Of a DNA stretch of 64,000 nucleotides, positions 48,055 through 60,500 are shown piece by piece. The DNA is taken from NCBI RefSeq assembly GCF_047496725.1, contig NC_132971.1, positions 377,001-441,000 of the forward strand, read 5' to 3'. Source of the stretch: Anoplolepis gracilipes. Lineage: Eukaryota > Arthropoda > Insecta > Hymenoptera > Formicidae. The notes beneath the pieces are model-generated. The model was not told where the DNA came from, ran no database searches, and saw only the letters and a program-made list of their open reading frames with translations. Positions within the stretch are counted from its first letter, which is position 1; each line of letters opens with the position of its first letter. Both the position numbers and the translations under genes were made by a program.

Positions 48055-48116
48055 TCCCGCAAAGTGGCATAGCATTACGCCTTTCATGTCCGTTTCTCGA
48101 AAGAAACTTTGCGGGA
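48055..48116. ncRNA. Stem-loop B of a duplicated structured element
   Basis: Arms TCCCGCAAAGT (48055-48065) and ACTTTGCGGGA (48106-48116) pair at all 11 positions. The loop shares GCATAGCATTACGC and GTCCGTTTCTC with copy A, 570 bp upstream, while intervening bases and stem bases have drifted. The upstream flank also shares an AAGCAAC block with copy A. It matches no ncRNA family I know. Confidence 0.3.
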
Positions 48117-48329
48117 CTGCTCTTCTCGAAAGCGTAAGGAGACGTCTACAAACTCGACGGGCGAGGATTAAATTGAGGGAAGTCTTCTTAAAGTTGCATG
48201 CCGACTATCTTTTAAAACTATTAAGTCAAGGCAGATATGATTTTCGCTTCACAGGGGAACTCGGCAAAGAGAGAGAGAGAGAGAGAGAATACGAATTTTC
48301 GTAATAAAATCTAGATATAAATGCGGAAT

Positions 48330-49836
48330 TATGCTACTTAAGACAGTAGCGTTGCCGCGCGCGCCGAGCAACTTGGACGTCGTTAAAATGTCGCGTTTAA
48401 TTCCAACATAACAAATTTGCGAAATTCCAACGATTCGTGAGATTTGGATTTCGACATTTTATTATTCTCATTCGATTGTCGTTTTTTACGATAATCCTTA
48501 TTATTCTCATATCTCTGATTTAGCCATTTCTTTATACCTACATTATATTTGTCACATGTAAAAGTGATGTAATATGAACATTGTCAGATTCCTCGCGATA
48601 TGCGTGTACAAACGTCAGTGAGATCAACTTACGCTGCCGCCCACTGTTGTGGAAAATCTATTTCGATGAAGCGGAAAATATTTAACCGACGGCCCTATGG
48701 GGGGGTCCTGTTGGCACAGGAGCATGACGTGCATCCAATAAGCGTTTCGCGAGGGGGACAATCGAGCGGGTCAGTTTTCAACTCGGCGCCGCGTGACAGC
48801 ACATATCCATTTACTGCTTTCGAGGATTGTTTATAGCATGCGTGTCATAGGTCGATGGTAGTACATGCTACGAAGGCTCGTGCGTTATACCCTTTGAGTA
48901 TATCTACGTAAATCCGGGTTTCAAAAAATATCTGACCATTCTATGTACTTTTTTTTTATTTATTCGTCATAATTGGAAAACATTAGTACAAAAGTCAGCA
49001 TGTTTTACAATTGCGTGGTACAAGAATTTCAACCCTTATTCCGTACTGATGGATCATGTTTGTCTGTGATTTTTCTAACAACGTCAATTTCACGAAAAAA
49101 ACAAATAATTATAAAATAATATATTTAAGTAAATTATTTTTCAAATTTATTATTTTAGTCTTCATTTAGAATGTTTAAAGAAGGTATATACATTTTTTAA
49201 AACACTTTTACGTATTAATAAACTTATCGAAAATACGCTGATTCATCTGTACAGTTAGAAGGTGCCAAAAATAACAATACGGAGTAAGGGTTTAACAAAG
49301 GTGTAGAAAATAATTGTTCAAAATCATTTTGTCTGAATTATTGTTTATTTCTAAAAAAAAAAAATTATTTAAAGAAAAGAGCTATAAATAGGTTTTTAAT
49401 AAGAGTAAGATGTAAGATTTTTCTTATATGTAAGAAAATCTAAGAGCAACATTGTTTTCGCTTTAACAGCTCTCGCAATTCTAATAAAGATTTTATGTTA
49501 CACGTAACCGTTAATTATGCATTACATTGTTAATTTTTCGCCGACAATCTTAAATTGACTTTCTAATCGCGCTGCATAAATCTGCAACATTTATCGCGGT
49601 ATAGCTCAATGCATCAGCGAATATCGATGCATGATGCAGCGTTGCGTGGCTAATGTATGCATCAGTATAATTTAGTTGCTTTTATCAAAAGTTCGTCACT
49701 TATTGTTAGTACAGACAAAGTATCTCTAGGTTGTGATTACTTGTTCCGATATTTTACAAGTATACAATGTATGTATATATATATATATATCATATACATA
49801 GATATATTTTTCGTCATATTTCAAGTCTTACTTATC

Positions 49837-49889
<53 letters not shown>

Positions 49890-50040
49890 ATATACATGAT
49901 TTATGCAACTTGTATATAAAAAATTATTCGATACAAATCATAGAGATTTAAACATGCCGTTGTACGAATTTTCCGACAATATGGTTGGCGAGAGCCGAAT
50001 TTGCAAGTGATGATTTACGTTCGGTAGAACGATATATACA
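48330..50040. other. Gene-free AT-rich stretch with two TA arrays
   Basis: A moderately GC-rich block at 48590-48900 holds an unrecognised 78-codon frame. The transposable-element copy lies at 49033-49290. TA arrays lie at 49773-49790 and 49839-49893 (with a TG end). At 49511-49524 TTAATTATGCATTA combines a POU-like ATGCAT with TAAT cores. Confidence 0.6.
49033..49290 (-). mobile_element. Non-autonomous inverted-repeat transposable element (MITE-like), copy 2
   Basis: This 258-bp element begins CCCTTATTCCGTACTGATGG and ends ATACGGAGTAAGGG. Its reverse complement aligns along its full length to 12590-12860 at roughly 90% identity by eye, with a few small indels. Flanks TCAA and TTTA are each one base from TTAA, so a degraded piggyBac-type TTAA target duplication is possible. 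It encodes no transposase; mobilisation would have needed an enzyme supplied elsewhere. Confidence 0.8.
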
Positions 50041-50820
50041 CTGTGTTAACGAAAATTCAGAGCGTTATGTCCGCTGCGAAGAGAATCAGAAAAAGCGCGA
50101 TGCGCACGACACGATATCGTCCTAATTGCTTCCAGGTTCTTGCGCGCGTAAATTACTTTGATTAATTGAGGCGAACTAGTGCGTGCATTTTTAATTCCAC
50201 ACGCCTCGCCACATAATTCACACGCGAATCGCATCTCGCGTCCAAGGCGCGAAGTAGAAAAAGAACCGTGCAGAAAAGAGCGGCGCGCGAGATTATTATC
50301 GGCGCGGCGGCCAACTTTTGCACACAACGCGGCTCGTGCGTCGCTGCGCTCCTTGGCGGGTGCTTTGCGGCCACAAGTTTGCCACAATCAAATACAGCAC
50401 GAGAGCGAGTCTGCCCGCGAGCTATTATTTCGCCAAGTGCGAGCGCACCGCGACGGCTTGCGAGTTGTGCGAGTTGCGAGTGCCATGCCTCCGGGCGATC
50501 GCAAGAAAGATCCCGCACCGCTGTCGTAGTCGTAGTCGTAGTCGTAATCGCGTGCTCGTGCTCGTGCTCGCCTTTGCCGCGCAAATATCGAGGAGTAGTG
50601 TACCTATTATAGATATATTCCTTCTTTTTTATCCGTCGCCGGAATTTTCTTGCGTTTCTCATCAGAGTCACGTAATGAGCCGACGCGGCGACTATATCTC
50701 GTTTCGTTTAATTATAGAAGAGAGACTAGGCGCGTTGACCGATTTAATTCTTCAAAAGTCAAAAGTCGGGACGGGTCGACTTTTCATTTCTTCGGCATGA
50801 TATTTCCTTTTTCCAAGAAT
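50040..50820. other. Gene-free CpG-rich island
   Basis: Dense CpG, with a degenerate CGTAGT/CGTGCT hexamer tandem near 50523-50570. Five or more frames of 100-169 codons overlap on both strands here; none has a recognisable motif, and simultaneous openness reflects low stop-codon frequency. Confidence 0.6.
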
Positions 50821-50853
50821 TGTCCGTTAATTATAATGTAAAATGGATTTTAT

Positions 50854-50895
<42 letters not shown>

Positions 50896-53650
50896 AATCG
50901 AAATGATACAAACGTTGCGCCTTTCTCAAACAATAGTTTAGTGGAATCGAGAAATCTTGATGTTTATTTTATTGTTAGTTGAAAATGCTTTCACGCTTTA
51001 AAATTGATCATAGAGCAACTAAATAAATTTAACATAATGAAGCATTATTAGGGCATTATTAGGAAATTCAACGATTCCTAAGATTAATGGTAGCTTTTTC
51101 ATGCTTTAACACACGTAATGCATCGGATACTGGTTGATCGCTGGGCGACCGAGGATTTACATCGACAGCATCGTAGCATGGATATTATCGTTCGATCGAT
51201 AAATAGTCCTTTAAATATCGCCGTGTAAAAGAGATGAGCGCGAGTTACGGTGCCACGCTATACACGCTGTCGTGTATCGTGAACGTGCACACACGTGTAA
51301 TAGTACGTGCGCGAGAAAGGGGATAAATGAATCGGCGCGCTTTGGACGCCGAGACCGAGGCCGAGACCGAGGCCGAGGCCGAGGAATAGGCGGCAGGCGT
51401 GCACGAAGCTTATCCACGGAACATGCAATAGCACGCGTATTAAAAGTCGGCTAATTTAAAATCGAGCGAAGATCTGCGCGCGGGCCGCAATCGAGCCGCG
51501 AACCGTATACTAGAGCTGACTCACGATCTGCCGAGAAATGGCGTAGCCATCGGGGGATCTCCTCGCGGAAGGTCGTTGCCTCTCCGTGTGCAAAAACGTT
51601 CCAGCTTATAGATTACGTTCTACGCGATCTCCAATTCGCGAGGAGAATTCGTGACAGAATAATATCGGGTATATAAATCTGCGAGAAAATCCTTTTATTC
51701 CGATTCGTTGTCTCGAGACAAATATTTTTTACACTAAATAAAAAATATTTTACACCGTCTGTCCAAAGTTTTTCATGTATGTATACTTTTTAATATAAAT
51801 TAATATAAGTTAGAGAATTATTATGCAATTTTATACATAATTTTATACATCTGACGGATGTTTGTAAATTTGTTTACAGAGTTGGCAGGGGAGTGTGAAG
51901 TTTGATCGAACGATTCATGGAAGCAATGTTGCTATTCACTGTTACAAGTTATATACGCATCTGCAGCTGTGAAACGTAAGTAAGTAAGTACGCTTGTATT
52001 GTCGAACGCGAGTCGATCATTTCGCGTCACGTCTTCATCTCCTTCCTTCATGATCGATCTCGAAGGCTCATAACAGTTGAGCTTGATTAACCCTTGCACG
52101 CCTTCGAGAGTATTGCGAATAATTCCTGGCGTTTCGCGCGCACGCGCGCGCATTCACGGCTCCAAGAGCCACGGTGCGAGAGTGCTTGCAAATGACTGAA
52201 TCTCTATAAATCAGGGCTATAAATCGATAGCTCAACTTAGCAGAGCCCATTAAGCGAGCTCCGTAATAAAGCTGTATCGGTAACGTTATTGGTGTCCTCT
52301 TAATAACAACTTTGCGATCGCGACCGAATAACAGAGAGTAGCGTGAATTATGGGTGTAAACTCCACCCCCTTTATCTCGCCTCGGCTTCTCTGCTTCGCT
52401 ACATCCAGCAGATACAAGGTGTCGCATATGTAGATCTAGCGTGTATTTTTCTTTGTTTACTTACTCAATCTGCAGTGAGTATAGTTAGTATTTCTTTTTT
52501 TTTCTTTTCTTTTTTTTTTTTTTTTTTAATGCAAAGGTTCCTTGCAAATTAAATCTTGTAATTACAAATTTATTTAAAAATATGGGGCTTTCTGTTTGGA
52601 AAATGTAAAGGTTCAGTTACAAAGTTGAACGTGAGAAATATGAAGAAAACTGACTGAAAATGTAAACATTTAATGAGATTTTGAGTAAGTAAAATCGACG
52701 CTAAATTAATAAAGATTTAAATATGCAAGATCTGTGGCGATTATGTGTCTAAATCGGAGATGGTTTAACCGCGGGGTCACCAACCTACCCTTGATAATCA
52801 CGAGCGATGAAGGGATGCCGGGATCTTTTTTCATTTTTCTGGAAATCGAGCGGCGGGCATGAATTATTACCGAGATCACGAATCCGCTTTCCACCCCACT
52901 TCGTTTCGCAGTAGAAATACGAGGGTTCTATGAACCAAGCTTGTTAAAACTTCAGGCTCTCCAACAGAACGGCGTGCAAAGCTTTGACGTTTTTTTAAAA
53001 ATTACATTTCGAGAAATCTCATTTTTTTTTTCTACGTTCTCCTTCTCTAGTTCTAATATTTGCTATTAAAAATCTAATGGCCGAGATTGGTTTTTGAGAG
53101 AGTTAAAGCTGTCACGTCGTTAGACATGTAACATTTTTCTGCAAACGAAGACAAACTCAAAATAGCATTTAATCAATTAATTACGTCATTCTTCATCCCA
53201 ACTATTTATGTATATTGTATATAATAACATTTTTGTTTTAAAGCAAGTGATATTTAATTGTAAACAACATAAAATATAGATGAAGATGTATAAAAAAATG
53301 AAGGTATAACAACAGAAATTTTGTTATGCATTTTTTTCTAGATGTTTATAATATACCTTTATTCTAGTTCATTATTAATCAATTTTAGACTTTTATTTCG
53401 TATTAGCCTCCTCTCTACTATTAAACGAAAATACTTTTGCTCTCATTATTTTCGTAATAGAATAAAATATAACTCGATATGTAAAGATTTATTAGCTAAA
53501 TTATTACCTAGCAATACGCTAATTTTTATATTAACCTTGTAAAGTGAGAGAACCGAGAATAATCTATTTATAAACTGGAAACGGACAAAAAAAACTTTTT
53601 TTTTTCCCTAATACAATTAAAAGAGAAAGTAAAATTATTTCTTTTAAAAT
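50820..53650. other. Gene-free stretch, mixed composition
   Basis: TA array 50856-50891. CpG-rich 51180-51680, with a GAGACC/GAGGCC hexamer tandem at 51348-51384. AT-rich to 51900. Moderately GC-rich 51960-52420. T-rich 52491-52528. AT-rich 52540-53650 apart from a short GC-rich block at 52740-52930. No gene is seen. Confidence 0.6.
51348..51384. repeat. (GAGRCC)6 hexamer tandem
   Basis: Six GAGACC/GAGGCC units, alternating at the left and uniform GAGGCC at the right, which suggests recent expansion of one variant. Confidence 0.93.
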
Positions 53651-53853
53651 TTCGCAATGTTTTCGCGGAAATAATAGTTGCGAATATGCCGGATGCGTGG
53701 AAACTGTTACCCAATCATCTATTTTTATCGATTAAATTCGAAAGGACGAATGGAGGGACAGCCGCGGTAAAAAGGACAAGCAATATCAGATACACGCGGC
53801 AAGAATGTTCGTTCTGTACGTGGCTCGCGAAGGATATAATAATAATATCGGCA

Positions 53854-53928
53854 CGAACGCGAACGCGAACGCGAACGCGAACGCGAACGCGAACGCGAAC
53901 GCGAACGCGAACGCGAACGCGAACGCGG
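53854..53928. repeat. (CGAACG)12 hexamer array
   Basis: About 12.5 exact units, one of the most uniform arrays in the window. All three + frames are open, giving RT, EN/AN or NA dipeptide periodicity, and the reverse frames RV or RS. Confidence 0.97.
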
Positions 53929-53929
53929 G

Positions 53930-55633
53930 TGGGGTATATAGTCGTCACGACGGATCACGTCGAAAGTCGTGATCCTCCGCGGCGTCCAGGGACGGCGAGA
54001 TCGCGCTTGTGATCAGCTCCTCTCTCACAGAAGGCAGCTCTCTCGCAGAAGAGGATCCGCTTCTCTCTTGCCCGGCTCAACCTCCGTACAAAGTTCTGGT
54101 GCGTGCAATGCGAAACGTGACAGAACCCACCCGCCCTTCGTCCGCCCTCCTAACAATACCTTCGTCTCTTCTGCCGCCGCTTCTTCTTTCCCGTCTACCT
54201 CTTTACACCGCGCAACTCCACCTCCTACTCTTCCTCCTCTTCCTCCTCTTCCTTTCTTCCTCTCTCTTTTTAATCTCTCATCTTCCTTCTACCTCACTCT
54301 CCGTTCGTTGCCTACCGCTCTCGATCCGAGATCCGACGACCTCACCCGCGATCTTTATTCCCCGCGAAATGATCTCCGAAGACATTTCAGTGGCGACTCG
54401 CGGCACCAAGGATAACCGGAATCCGTTAACGCGACGTTCAATTTCTCTGCTCATCGCGGTTGTGCCGTGACGGTTCGGAGTTATAAATCGGCGCCGAATG
54501 GCCGCGTAAAAGCAGACGCCGACGATATTAAACACCGTAGAGTGTTCTCACTCACTGACTAAGAATTCGAGAGCGCGTCATGCCTTACTGCCATCTCTTT
54601 CCCGTCTTTCTCTTCTTCTAATCGGTATTTATCACAAGCCGATTCATGATCGTTTACATTGAGTCGTGAGTAATTTACGCGAGTGTAAACAATGCCGAAA
54701 AGTCTCGTGACTTTTCAGGTACTCTGTTACAAATTTTCGGCGCGAGAAAGATTGGCTGCGAAGAGCGTATTATCACAAAATGAGTTAATTTTAGCAATGT
54801 CAGATTTAAGCGGAGATAATTTCCCAATACGTAGTACTCCATTATTAAAGAAGCAGACAAATTGTAATTTAAAATTATATAAAATGAAATAAACACATTA
54901 CATGTTAATTTTTTTTTAGTTGCCAAGAATATTCTCAAGCAACATAATTTTCATATTTTCATATATGTGTAGTTTCTTTTGTTATTATTACGATCAAGAG
55001 TAGGGTATAAAGATCAGCTTCTTGTATCAGTTTTTTGTACGCAATAAGTAATAAGCAATCACAATTTTCTTTAGAAATATTAAAAGTGTAGCTGGAAATA
55101 ATTTTAATGCATCGAAATCAAAGTTTTATTCTAAATTATTTTTTGAAAGCGGTATTTTTCAAATATTTTCATAGCTGTTACGTATGCGTTCTCGAAACTC
55201 AGTGATAAAAAGTTATCACCGGTCAGCCCGGATGTCTGAAATTGCATTATCGTTAGGAGAATATTGGATGATAACCAATTGCCAGTTATACCGTTCGTGC
55301 CCATGGCATTTTGAATTTATCCTTTCGACGAGCGCGCGAGAGGGCACGGGATCGATGCGCGGTCGCGTTGAAGATCGATAATTCCGCGGCACGCTGTGCG
55401 CGCTCTACGGTAAAGTACGCTCTCGAAAAAAATACGGCGGCACGTTCTCCCGCACGGGATTTCGCCGAACGATTCCGACCGTGAGATTTGGATCACCCCG
55501 TATAGTACACGAGAACCTTATGATGGCGACCTCGCTATCTTACCTCACGATCCTGATCACGATCACGCACGCACGCCGAACCGCCCACTGCGTCCCGCCT
55601 CCCCTCCCCCCTCTCCCCCCTCTTCCCCCGCTG

Positions 55634-55697
<64 letters not shown>

Positions 55698-56550
55698 AAG
55701 CCCTTCACCCCGAGAGTTCCGACTACTCTCTCCAAGCGAACGCACGTGCGTGCGCTTGGATAGGGAAATAATTTCGCGCGAAGCTGGCAACGCGCGCTAC
55801 GACGCGTAAATCCGCTTATCGTAGATCGCTATTCTCCTTCGGATATTAATATATTATATAACATAAGTGTAAATACACCCACATCCTGTAGCATTCTCTT
55901 TTCTAACGGATATTGTGGAATATTTTTTATTATTGTATCGATTTAAGACATTTCTCTCGTATCTTTGTACATTACATGTATTTCTGCATTAATTCAGCCT
56001 TATTTTAAATTATAAATCAGCCGCAACTGTTGCAACTGACCCCTGCTGACATCGCTCGGCGACGTGATCAGAACGGGCCCGATCGTTGCCCGATCGACGA
56101 TATATATCGGTTCCGGCTGTCCGTGCGAATACCGCGATCGTTATTAACGCGGCTCTCGCTAAGCGAACGTATAGTAGAGAGAGAGAGAAAGAGTTATTAC
56201 AACGCAACACAAAGGACATTACTCGCTCGGGCCGCCGTTGCACCCACATACGTGCTTTACACGTAAGCGCGTACGCACGCGTGACCGCGGGCACGCTTCT
56301 CGCGCACGACTAACGGTGCCCGCGGACATTTTTCGATTCCGTTGCCCTCTTCTCCCGTTCTCTTCTCGCCGAGAGAGCGAACGGCGCGTAGGTGGAATCG
56401 CTTCAACGAACGTCGCCGTGACCCGCTGTAACCTTAGCCGACCGCTGCCGATATCCCGGATCGACGAGCGCGATGCAAAATGCTCGATTAACAGCTGCTA
56501 TAAGCAGTACTACTTTCTACAAGTCTCTCAAATAATGCGCTAAATAATGT
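53930..56550. other. Gene-free stretch: pyrimidine-rich island, AT-rich interval, CpG-rich blocks
   Basis: Positions 54130-54310 are strongly pyrimidine-rich on the + strand; overlapping 148- and 153-codon frames there are serine/leucine/proline-rich and not credible. Positions 54680-55170 are AT-rich. CpG-rich blocks 55180-55810 and 56020-56500 flank another AT interval. Nothing is recognised. Confidence 0.6.
55637..55697. repeat. (TC)n microsatellite with (TTTC)n end
   Basis: About 24 TC units, then TTTC tetramers. Confidence 0.96.
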
Positions 56551-56832
56551 CTGCAACAGTATTTTTTGACGTTTAAAAATGATAAATCTTATTCGTTTCT
56601 AGATTCTGAATATTCTATCACAAGAGTCCTAGCGTTATAAAATAATACACGTCGAAACAAAGCTTAACATATGTGGGTCTATTTATTTTAGAATCGTAAG
56701 ATATTTTCTTTAGTAAAGAATGACAAATTTACATAATATATGTATAATATAAGCACTTGTTTATACATATGTATATCTCAAAAAAATCTTATAAGAATAA
56801 AATATCTAATAATGTTCATATTTAAATAATTC

Positions 56833-56860
56833 AAAAAAAAAAAAAAAAAAAAAAAAAAAA
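56833..56860. repeat. A28 homopolymer
   Basis: Uninterrupted A run. Confidence 0.95.
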
Positions 56861-57170
56861 CATTCACGTCTGATGATACATGTTATTCCAAGTACTTGTA
56901 CTTGGGTACTGAAAGTAAAATATATTTTATATCGCTCGCAGAAAACGGACGAAAGATCTCTTCTCACGTCTAAGACCGACGGTCGTTCCCTCGACGCTGA
57001 TCGACGCCCGTGATCTGTTTCCCTAAGAACACGACGGTCTCCCGGTGGACCGGAGTGCGGGGGTATCGTGGCACCGATATATATATATATTGCCGCGGAG
57101 TTCTCTTTGACCCGGGTTGACCTCAAGGGACGCCCGCGTACGGAGATCCGTATTTGCTCACCGAGACAAT

Positions 57171-57208
<38 letters not shown>

Positions 57209-57209
57209 C
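57171..57209. repeat. (CGT)13 trinucleotide microsatellite
   Basis: Thirteen CGT units in a CpG-rich block (56940-57330). Short frames on both strands crossing it are repeat-dominated (V or D/T runs). Confidence 0.97.
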
Positions 57210-57511
57210 ACATCGTTTCCGCCTTCGTTCTTGCGCGAGATGTTAGGAGGTAGGTAGCTCGTAATTCTCGTTCGCCTCTCCACGGCCGAGGTCATCCGCC
57301 GCTCATAATTGTTGTCTCGTTTTCGCCTCCGCTCTATAGTCTGTACACTGTTTATTCTTTTGTATTTAATTAAACGACAACTTACGAGCAAGTGACACAT
57401 GCAATTATAGGTTTCGCCATGCAGACGTTTGTCGGTATCGCGCAAACTTTGCTGTTATATCGCTGAAAATAGAATCGATTATCTCAACAAGAATATATAA
57501 GTATACATAAT

Positions 57512-57512
57512 A

Positions 57513-57539
<27 letters not shown>
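57512..57539. repeat. A27-28 homopolymer
   Basis: Uninterrupted A run at the start of an AT-rich stretch. Confidence 0.95.
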
Positions 57540-57544
<5 letters not shown>

Positions 57545-60500
57545 CTATTAGGAGCGAGAAAAATTTCCTTATGCAATTGTCTATTATTATAAATTTTTTG
57601 TCTATTCAAGAAGATGAAGATTTATTCTCTACATAAAGTATAGTTTAGACTAGACATATTGGCTATTACGTACATCTTTAAATTTGAAATGATGTATTTT
57701 ATAGGAAGGAGATTAATTGATTTATGATTGTTCGTTTGTAGAGAGTTATTTATACAATTGAATTGGTTATTAACAAAATTGTAGAGTCTATTATTTTTTG
57801 AAATTGTTGACCATTGATTATTTTATTAAGCATGACGTGTTTTCTTATAATATTGTATCGGTTCGAGCATTTTTTTTTTCTGCGTTCCGTGGACATGTGA
57901 TGCTTTGTCCCATGACAAGTACGACGGAATGGGGAAGGAGAAAGGAAAGAGGAGGGCAGTTATAGTCCGAGGCGAGGGATGCCTTAGGTCGGTATAAGGC
58001 ACGGTAACTGCAAAGGTACGGGTAGATCATTAGCAATGATTTGTTGTCGAGTAGGCTGCTCAATGACCCCGTCGGCTGGAGCGTGAACTCCGGGCGTGTC
58101 GAGATTCCCCCGCGCTCGATGATCTCGTATGCCTATAACTATCGACTTCTTCGTGTCTCGATTCGTTGATTATAATGCCCCGCGTGCGACGAGTACGAGA
58201 ACGTTTCAAGCGGATTTCAGTACATTGTTGTCGCTTCCGTATACTCGTTGTCAATACTGATATATACTCGATGTCAATGTACGGAGTTGTAAAGTAGTTA
58301 CATCGCATCAAACATTGAAATCGATATTAGTACGATATTAGTACGTAAGAAAACATATCAACATTAATGCAATTGGAAAGAAATTATAAATAATATATCA
58401 GAGATGAGAAGAAACCAATGAAAACTCTTTTTTAGCTAATACTTGTATTGAAAAAATTTGAAAAAGATTTGAAAATAAATTCTATTACTGAGAATATTAT
58501 TTTCTTCTCTGCAAGTATTTGTTTTTATAATGTTTATTATTTCCCATCGGACTATATCTGATTAATATTTGAAAGATTATCGACGTACTGAAAATATAAA
58601 GCGGAGAATATTTAAAGTATTGACTATCGGAGCGAAAAGAAGTTTATTGATATTTCGATACATTATTGTAGTAAAGCCAGCTTACGTATACGTTGGCGCT
58701 TGTAATAGCGCGTCTCTAATTATTCGTTAGAAACTCGTAGCGAAAATGTTGCTTTGTCGTTGTAAAAATATGTCGGAGAAAAAGCTCCAGGATCGTGATT
58801 GACGGTGCATGTTTCTCGTGATTTTTCCAGATTTTCCATAGTATGTAGCGTACTCTCCTTCTCATGAACAGAAGCGGCGCATTTACTCTAAAAGTATTGA
58901 ACTTTTTGATAACGTGAAAGAAATCTCTTTTCTTTACGTGTCTGTGCGCCTGCCTGGCTATATATTAGGCACATATTTTTAAAATTATTTATTTGCATTC
59001 TAATTCTGCAATTAAATATATACTTATATCGTTGTTGAAGTCATAAAAAAGTTATACACTTTTGTTGAGAATAAATTATTTTAATGTCAACGTATATGAT
59101 AAGAGAATGCTTTACATGTCGCAATAAATTACAAGTACAATACTTGAAAAATTCAGAAGGCTAAAAAGTTTTAAAAAAAAGAGCAAAGAAAATTTAATAA
59201 AAAAATAAATAGAATGTCTAAAAAAATATATAAATTCTTGCACATTATTTATCATTATCTAACATATTATTTTCAAGATATATGCTTATATGCATAGATG
59301 CAGATAATATTATTTGCATATTATTTTTATCATTATCTTAAACATATTATTTATCATTAGTGATGTGTGTAAGTAAATCTTATCTACAAAATTATTACAC
59401 CATACAAACGAAAAGCAACGTGCATCTAAACGAGTATTTTTATATTGTTGTAAAAGTTAAGAGTAGAGATATAAGATATTTATAAGTAGATATAATCATA
59501 CATTCATTCGACATTATCAAATAACCCGAGGTGCTCTTATCGCATCGATATACACTGAATAGTTTCCCTATCCCTTTAACGTTGCAGATGCGAAGATATA
59601 GCATCAAAGAGCTCCGGCGCTCAACCAATCGCGAGACGAACGGTGCAAAAGTACAAAGAATGCGGTTCGAGTTGCGTGTTGCGGAAGCTGGCTTAATCCA
59701 CGCACGACTATGCATTTAAATATTTATCTTCGCATCTTTGGCCTCTGACAATGAGAATGCGGTCTAATCATCGCCGCATGTTATTCGATTATTTCTCATC
59801 GTCTATTTGTAATTAGGCTGATATAAGTCCGCCGTCTACAATTCACCGTCGTTATAGTATATCAAGATACTCTGCAAAATTAGAAAAAGAGAGGAAAAGA
59901 GAGAAAGAGGAGAGGAAGATTTTTCTTTTTTAGTTTCGTCGCATGAAATAATATCGATATTTTCTTGGATCAGGGGAGACTTGTCAGAAAATTTTTATGC
60001 ATAAGGAATAATTATTTTTTTTTTATTTAGCATTATATTAATAATTTCAAAAATAGTATAACAGTTTTATAAAATATCTATAAAAGTGGAAAGATAAATT
60101 TGGATCTCTGAAATCGTTTTCTATTAGTGTGTGCGAAATATTAAAGTGACAATTTATAGTTTTGATGTATCAATAAATGATGGACTTTAATGCGTTTTTA
60201 TATGCATCTAAATAAATCTAATTGCCGTCATATATAATTATAATTTAGCGTCGTCATTACGATGACGCGCATGCATGAGAGGTGCATATATAGTGACGTT
60301 TAGTATTTACATATACATATATACATATATACATATATACATGACGTTTAGTATTTACATACTACGTATATACTATATACGTTTAGTGCTTTAAAGTACA
60401 TTGCGTTTTACGGACCATGTTTAAATTTCATTGCATTTCTTTTTCGCTAAAATAATTCTTTTCCACTCGTAGTTGCGCCGTAAATATTGTATTAATCTTA

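Noticed and set aside
57990..58015. TAAGGCACGG resembles the 5' part of miR-124
   Set aside because: Similarity ends after ten bases, the seed-plus-body match fails, and no precursor-length hairpin surrounds it.
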